Source: Streptomyces coacervatus
GTDB taxonomy: Bacteria; Actinomycetota; Actinomycetes; Streptomycetales; Streptomycetaceae
Reading direction: 5' to 3'
DNA: 64,000 nucleotides
Assembly (NCBI RefSeq): GCF_029223485.1
Contig: NZ_JARHTP010000016.1
Coordinates: 124,001-188,000, forward strand
Shown: piece after piece, positions 59,074 through 64,000 of the stretch
Position numbering within the stretch: the stretch's first letter is position 1
Layout: each line of letters starts with the position of its first letter
Made by a program: the position numbers and the translations under genes
The notes under the pieces: model-generated
Told to the model about the DNA's origin: nothing
What the model saw: the letters and a program-made list of their open reading frames with translations, nothing else
Databases searched by the model: none

Positions 59074-60672
59074 TTACGGCTTGGGCGTGGCGTGCGGGGT
59101 GCAGGTCACGTCCGCGGCGTCCAGCTTGCCGCTGAGCAGGTAGTCGTCCACCCGCTGGTTGATGCACGGGTTGACCAGGCCGGTCACACCGTGCGAGCCC
59201 GCGTCCTTCTCGGTGATCAGGCGGGAGCCCTTGAAGCGGTTGTGCAGTTCGACGGCGCCGTCGTACGGGGTGGCGGCGTCACGCGTGGACTGCACGATCA
59301 GGACCTGCGGCAGACCCTTGTGCGTCTTGACGTTCACGGGCTTCTGCTGCTTGACCGGCCAGGTGGCGCACGGCAGGTTCATCCAGGCGTTGGCCCAGGT
59401 CATGAACGGGTAGTTCTTGTTGAGCTCGGTGTTGTCGGTGTCCCACTTCTTCCAGCTGGTGGGCCACTTGGCGTCGGTGCACTCGACGGCCGTGTAGACG
59501 GCGTTGCCGTTCTCCGAGGAGATGTTGCCCGCGGTGTTCGACAGGTCCGGGCCCGCCGCGGCGACCAGCGCCTGGGTGTCGCCGGCGAAGTACTTGCCGA
59601 AGACCGTCGCGACCGGCACCCACGAGGAGTCGTAGTACGGGGCGCTCTGGAAGAAGGAGATCAGCTCGGCCGGGCCGACGACCCCGCCGATGGGGCTCTT
59701 CTTGGCGGTGGCGCGCAGTTCGAGCCACTTCGCCTGGACCGCGTCACGCGTGGTGCCGAGGTGGAAGGCGGCGTCGTTGGCGGCGACCCAGTCCTCCCAG
59801 TCCTTCCAGCGGCCCTCGAAGGCGACGTCCTGGTCCAGGTTGGCCTGGTACCAGATCTTCTCCCGCGACGGGTTGACGACGCTGTCCACGATCATGCGGC
59901 GCAGGTGGCCCGGGAACATCGTGCCGTAGACGGCGCCGATGTACGTGCCGTAGGAGACGCCCAGGTAGTTGAGCTGCTTCTCGCCGAGCGCGGCACGGAT
60001 GACGTCCAGGTCGCGCACCGTGTTGGGCGTGGTCATCTGCGAGAGCATCGCCTTGCCGGAGCGCTCGGCGCACCCGTCCGCGTACTCGCGGGCCAGCTTG
60101 CGCTGGGCGAGCTTGTCGGCCTCGGAGTCGGGCACCGGGTCGGCCTTGGGCGCCTTCACGAACTCCTGCGGGTCAATACAGGAGATGGGCGCGGAGTGGC
60201 CGACACCACGCGGGTCGAAGCCCACGAAGTCGTACGCCTTGGCCACGTTGGCCCACACCGCGTTCTTGGTCGTGACGCGGCGCGGGAAGCGCATACCGGA
60301 GGCGCCGGGGCCGCCCGGGTTGTAGACGAGGGCGCCCTGGCGCTCCTCCTTGGTCCCCGTGTTGCCGATGTGGTCGACGGCGAGCTTGATCTGCTTGCCG
60401 TACGGCTTGGCGTAGTCGAGCGGGACGCTGACGTACCCGCACTGGATGGGCTTCTCAAACCCCCAGTCGGCCGGGCAGTCCTGCCAGTCGATCCCGGCCT
60501 TCGCGGCCCGCTCGGCCGCGATGGCGGCACCGCGGGCCTCCCGGTCCTGCCCGTGCCGTGCGGTCGCGCTGGCACTCGGCGCCGCGACGGCGCCGGCTAT
60601 GAGCGTCGCCGCGGCGAGCACTCCGGCCGAGCCGAGCGCGGCGGCCCGCTTATTTCGTCTGATATCCCTCAA
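59074..60672 (-). CDS. tap: Secreted tripeptidyl aminopeptidase
   Basis: A 532-residue secreted serine peptidase that cleaves tripeptides from N-termini. A long signal (MRDIRRNKRAAALG to ASATA) is followed by an alpha/beta-hydrolase: oxyanion motif NPGGPGASG, nucleophile in GVSYGTYIGAVYG, and C-terminal TAP-like domain with the Asp in STRDAATPY and His in KDAGSHGV. The length and layout match Tap of S. lividans. GGGGGAGG-like sequence precedes the ATG. Confidence 0.92.
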   Translation of the reverse strand: MRDIRRNKRAAALGSAGVLAAATLIAGAVAAPSASATARHGQDREARGAAIAAERAAKAGIDWQDCPADWGFEKPIQCGYVSVPLDYAKPYGKQIKLAVDHIGNTGTKEERQGALVYNPGGPGASGMRFPRRVTTKNAVWANVAKAYDFVGFDPRGVGHSAPISCIDPQEFVKAPKADPVPDSEADKLAQRKLAREYADGCAERSGKAMLSQMTTPNTVRDLDVIRAALGEKQLNYLGVSYGTYIGAVYGTMFPGHLRRMIVDSVVNPSREKIWYQANLDQDVAFEGRWKDWEDWVAANDAAFHLGTTRDAVQAKWLELRATAKKSPIGGVVGPAELISFFQSAPYYDSSWVPVATVFGKYFAGDTQALVAAAGPDLSNTAGNISSENGNAVYTAVECTDAKWPTSWKKWDTDNTELNKNYPFMTWANAWMNLPCATWPVKQQKPVNVKTHKGLPQVLIVQSTRDAATPYDGAVELHNRFKGSRLITEKDAGSHGVTGLVNPCINQRVDDYLLSGKLDAADVTCTPHATPKP

Positions 60673-60802
60673 GTGGGACCTCCCCCAACGTCATTGCGAT
60701 TGTCAGGGGGATCCTTTCGGCTGTGTACATGCCGAGAACAGGGGTCGTTGACCTTCTTTACCAATCCGATAAACGGTGAACGCTGTCCCGCTCAGCGGAG
60801 AC

Positions 60803-61557
60803 TCACCCGACGGAGGCGAGCGCCTCGTCCAGCACGCGCCGAAGCCGCAGCGCATCGGCCGCCACGGCGCTGACGAGCACGGCGGGCCCGGCGAGCGGCA
60901 CCAGAACGGCCCCCTCCCCCAGCACCCGGGCCGGCACCGGTTCCATCCCGAACTCGGGCCGTACGACGACCAGTTGACCCACGGCCCGATGCCCGCCCAG
61001 CACAGCAGGACCGTCCCACCCGCCCGGCGCTCCGGGCCCGCAGGTCAGCTCCTGGTCGAGGAGGACCCGCCCCTCGACACACACCGTAAGACGACTGGTG
61101 AGCCGCCCAGGTTGCTCCCCGACCCGCCCGAGCACCTGCTCCTCGCGCAGCACCAGCCGGGCGGCACCGCCGAGCTCGACCCGTGTCCTGACGTACAGAT
61201 CACTCCCGTGGGCGGAGATCAACTGCTCGGGCAGCCAAGCCAGTTCACCCCCGTCGGCGACATCGAGCCGCACGTCGTAGCGTGCCTCGCCCTTGGCCTG
61301 CCCGGGCAGCGCGATGGTGGCGGCAGCCGACCCGACCCGCAGCCGTGCCCCGCTCCCCACCTCCGCCTCCACGGCGAACTCATCCCCGCCGAGCGGCCCG
61401 CTCATCGCCCCGACGAGCATGACCCGCGCCTCGGCACCACTCCCCCGCGTCCGCCGCAGCGCGAGCGGCCCGTCCCCCTCCAGCACGGGCAGGGCCGTAC
61501 CGCCTCTCCCGTCGTCCCGGGCGACGATCCGAGCCGTGGCCCGCACCCCGCCCACGG

Positions 61558-61561
<4 letters not shown>
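60803..61561 (-). CDS. ureD: Urease accessory protein UreD
   Basis: A 252-residue urease maturation protein (UreD/UreH) that binds apo-urease and, with UreF and UreG, guides nickel insertion. It contains GDEFAVEAEVGSGARLRVGS and a conserved LPEQLISAHGS segment. I use a GTG at 61561 overlapping the ureG stop as GTGA; a GTG at 61570 adds three residues. It is last in the operon. Confidence 0.9.
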
Positions 61562-62235
<674 letters not shown>

Positions 62236-62256
62236 GGCTACGGCTCCAATATTTCA

Positions 62257-62376
62257 GCCCGTCCGGCGTTTGAGGACGAGGCCCTTCGGGCCGAACGGGG
62301 GTCTGGGGGCGGAGCCCCCAGGGTCGGGAACGGGAAGGGGCGGCGGGGGCGCGGCATCCATCAGCGGCTCCGCCGC
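62257..62376. repeat. Second class of intergenic repeat with hairpins, inside the urease operon
   Basis: The block starts CCCGTCCGGCGTTTGAGGAC and contains hairpins at 62280-62292 (GGCCC-TTC-GGGCC), 62303-62321 (CTGGGGGC-GGA-GCCCCCAG) and 62364-62376 (GCGGC-TCC-GCCGC). I recall similar sequences repeated in many Streptomyces genomes. It separates ureCF from ureGD and could attenuate transcription. Confidence 0.7.
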
Positions 62377-62380
62377 GGGT

Positions 62381-63055
62381 CTAGGACGCGAACAGCCGTA
62401 CAGGCCAAGCAGCATGCAATTCGGCGGCGATTTCCAGCAGAGGCGCGGAAGCCGCCGGCAGCGCGTCGACCCCGTCGTCGCACACCCCCCGAGCTGCTTC
62501 CACCGCCCGATCCGCCACGCGATCCACCTCAGGCGCCAGCCGAGCCAGCACCCCCGTCGCATCGAACGGATCAAGACTCAGCAACCGCACCGTCGCACTC
62601 GCCGCCCCACTGACACTCTCGTACGCCGCGCAGTAGGCCGCATCCACGGCCTCCAGCCCCGCCGCCCGAGCGGCAAGCCCCAACACGACGGGCTGATGCG
62701 CCCCCTTGGGGAACTCCCGTGCCAGGGCGTCGAGTTCACCGGAGGGCCAGGTCGCCCGAGCGGCCCGCATCAACTGCCGCCCCAGCTTCCGCCCGGCGAC
62801 CCGCAGGGCCGGCGAGGGCGTACGGGCATCCGCGGCCGCGTCCAACGCCATGGGATCCACGCCGAGTACGGCGGAGGCGGCCAGCGACGCCGCCACCAGC
62901 CCCGCTGTGTGCAGCCGCCCCCGGCAGAACGACTCCAGACTCGCCGCCCCGGTGATCCGCCCGGCCTTCACGGCCGCCTCGGCCCCGCCGGAGTGCGCAT
63001 GCCCTCCGGCGGGAAAGCGGCCGTCGGCCAGAACCAGTAGTGCAGCCCTGGACAT
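62381..63055 (-). CDS. ureF: Urease accessory protein UreF
   Basis: A 224-residue all-helical accessory protein regulating UreG activity during nickel insertion. The typical N-terminus LVLADGRFPAGGHAHSGG, and later FPKGAHQPVVLGLAARAAG, are present. The start overlaps the ureC stop by one base (TGATG). Confidence 0.93.
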   Translation of the reverse strand: MSRAALLVLADGRFPAGGHAHSGGAEAAVKAGRITGAASLESFCRGRLHTAGLVAASLAASAVLGVDPMALDAAADARTPSPALRVAGRKLGRQLMRAARATWPSGELDALAREFPKGAHQPVVLGLAARAAGLEAVDAAYCAAYESVSGAASATVRLLSLDPFDATGVLARLAPEVDRVADRAVEAARGVCDDGVDALPAASAPLLEIAAELHAAWPVRLFAS

Positions 63056-64000
63056 CAGAAGAGGAAGTACCGCTGGGCCATGGGCAGTTCGGCGGCGGGC
63101 GTCGCCTCGACCAGCTCACCGTCGATGTGCACGGCGAAACTGTCGGGATCGACCTGCACCCGCGGCCGCGCGTCGTTCTCCCGCATATCGGCCTTGGTGA
63201 CGCCACGCGTCGACTCGATCGCGACGAACCGCTTCCCGAGCGAGAGCCGCTCCGGCAGCCCGTCCTCGATGGCGAGAGGCGCCACGAAGTTGAAGGAGTT
63301 GGAGGCGGGCGCCCGCCCGATCGCCCCGTACATCGGGCGCGGCAGGATCGGCTGCGGCGTGGGAATCGAGGCGTTGGCGTCGCCCATCTGCGCGTAGGCG
63401 ATCTGCCCGCCCTTGACGACCAGATGGGGCTTGACCCCGAAGAACGCGGGCTCCCACAGCACCAGGTCGGCGAGCTTGCCGGTCTCCACCGACCCGATCT
63501 CGCGCGCAAGACCCTGCGCGAGCGCCGGATTGATCGTGTACTTGGCCACGTACCGCCGCACCCGCCGGTTGTCGGCGCGCCCGTCCCCCGGCAGCGCACC
63601 CCGTCGCCGCTTCATCACATGTGCCGTCTGCCAGGTCCGCATGATGACCTCGCCGACGCGCCCCATGGCCTGGGAGTCCGAGGAGATGATCGAGATGGCG
63701 CCGAGGTCGTGCAGAATGTCCTCCGCCCCTATGGTGGACGGCCGGATCCGCGACTCGGCGAACGCCAGGTCCTCCGGCACCGCCGGGTTGAGGTGGTGGC
63801 ACACCATCAGCATGTCGAGGTGTTCCTCGGCGGTGTTGACGGTGTACGGCCGCGTCGGGTTGGTCGAGCTGGGCAGCACATGCGACTCGGAGACCACGGT
63901 CATGATGTCCGGCGCGTGTCCGCCGCCCGCGCCCTCGGTGTGGTACGCGTGGATGCCGCGCCCGGCGATCGCGGCGAGCGTGTCACCGACGAAGCCGGCC
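63055..64000 (-). CDS. ureC: Urease alpha subunit UreC, C-terminal part
   Basis: The C-terminal roughly 315 residues of the catalytic urease subunit; the rest lies beyond the window edge. It contains GDTLAAIAGRGIHAYHTEGAG broken by GGGHAPDIM, the flap segment MVCHHLNPAVPED with the catalytic His, GAISIISSDSQAMGR and RYVAKYTINPALA. Urea hydrolysis supplies ammonia. An in-window ATG at 63903 is internal, not the true start. Confidence 0.95.
   Translation of the reverse strand, partial: AGFVGDTLAAIAGRGIHAYHTEGAGGGHAPDIMTVVSESHVLPSSTNPTRPYTVNTAEEHLDMLMVCHHLNPAVPEDLAFAESRIRPSTIGAEDILHDLGAISIISSDSQAMGRVGEVIMRTWQTAHVMKRRRGALPGDGRADNRRVRRYVAKYTINPALAQGLAREIGSVETGKLADLVLWEPAFFGVKPHLVVKGGQIAYAQMGDANASIPTPQPILPRPMYGAIGRAPASNSFNFVAPLAIEDGLPERLSLGKRFVAIESTRGVTKADMRENDARPRVQVDPDSFAVHIDGELVEATPAAELPMAQRYFLF

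Noticed and set aside
63055..63903. A complete 282-residue urease protein starting at ATG 63903
   Set aside because: The reading frame stays open with clear UreC sequence through to the window edge, so this ATG is internal.

Overview
This is a very GC-rich actinobacterial chromosome segment, almost certainly from Streptomyces. The protein families are typical of the genus, GTG and TTG starts are common, and ATGA stop/start overlaps link many genes. There is a 1,3,6,8-tetrahydroxynaphthalene synthase with a CYP158A-like P450, TTA (bldA-type) codons occur in a few genes, and short intergenic repeats recur. From about 29 kb onward the gene order (ATP-dependent ligase, NUDIX, aldehyde dehydrogenase, rppA, P450, cupin, acyl-CoA dehydrogenase, def, murT/gatD, pfkA, ctaG, kinase, symporter, rocD, tap, urease) matches what I recall of the S. 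coelicolor SCO1202-SCO1236 region. The first 28 kb look more accessory. I see no tRNA, rRNA, CRISPR array, transposase or prophage.

Layout. 1-4352: a meta-cleavage aromatic catabolic operon (FAD hydroxylase, alpha/beta hydrolase, extradiol dioxygenase), divergent from an amidohydrolase/decarboxylase across a symmetric operator candidate. 4419-10575: pyruvate carboxylase, then a two-subunit molybdenum hydroxylase of the isoquinoline 1-oxidoreductase type. 10794-15589: a DUF3533-type membrane protein, a GNAT acetyltransferase, DUF779, a secreted phosphodiester glycosidase, a 64-residue membrane protein and a Tat-exported glycerophosphodiester phosphodiesterase-like enzyme. 15761-18986: a translationally coupled operon of two acyl-CoA dehydrogenases and a quinone oxidoreductase. 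19092-20900: an Lrp regulator divergent from a cystathionine/methionine gamma-lyase-type enzyme. 21027-27299: an eroded sugar-acid catabolic locus (IlvD/Edd dehydratase, IclR regulator, fumarylacetoacetase-family remnant, zinc dehydrogenase, LacI remnant), a 47-residue secreted peptide gene and a Cip1-like secreted protein. 27352-28940: a divergent XRE-cupin regulator and thioredoxin-reductase-like enzyme.

29044-36532 holds DNA ligase, NUDIX, aldehyde dehydrogenase and the tetrahydroxynaphthalene/flaviolin cluster (rppA, P450, cupin) with a TenA/PqqC-like gene divergent from it. 36593-45106: acyl-CoA dehydrogenase with its TetR regulator, peptide deformylase, murT-gatD (peptidoglycan amidation), phosphofructokinase, CtaG and a TTA-containing lipoprotein. 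45135-51383: a Ser/Thr kinase, a small membrane protein, and a LytS/LytTR two-component pair flanking a sodium:solute symporter. 51462-54132: Lrp regulator, dimethylargininase and ornithine aminotransferase (arginine-derivative recycling). 54253-58016: two adjacent SpoIIE-type phosphatases, one fused to PAS, GAF and an anti-sigma-factor-like ATPase domain. 58277-64000: acyltransferase, tripeptidyl aminopeptidase, and the urease genes ureC (partial), ureF, ureG and ureD.

The main unexplained structure is a family of 42-bp repeats (five copies plus one 67-bp variant) at gene 3' ends and gaps between 28.9 and 48.5 kb. A second type of repeat with hairpins splits the urease operon. Other points of interest are the eroded sugar-acid locus, two in-frame TTA codons in secreted-protein genes, and several clean operator-like palindromes between divergent genes.
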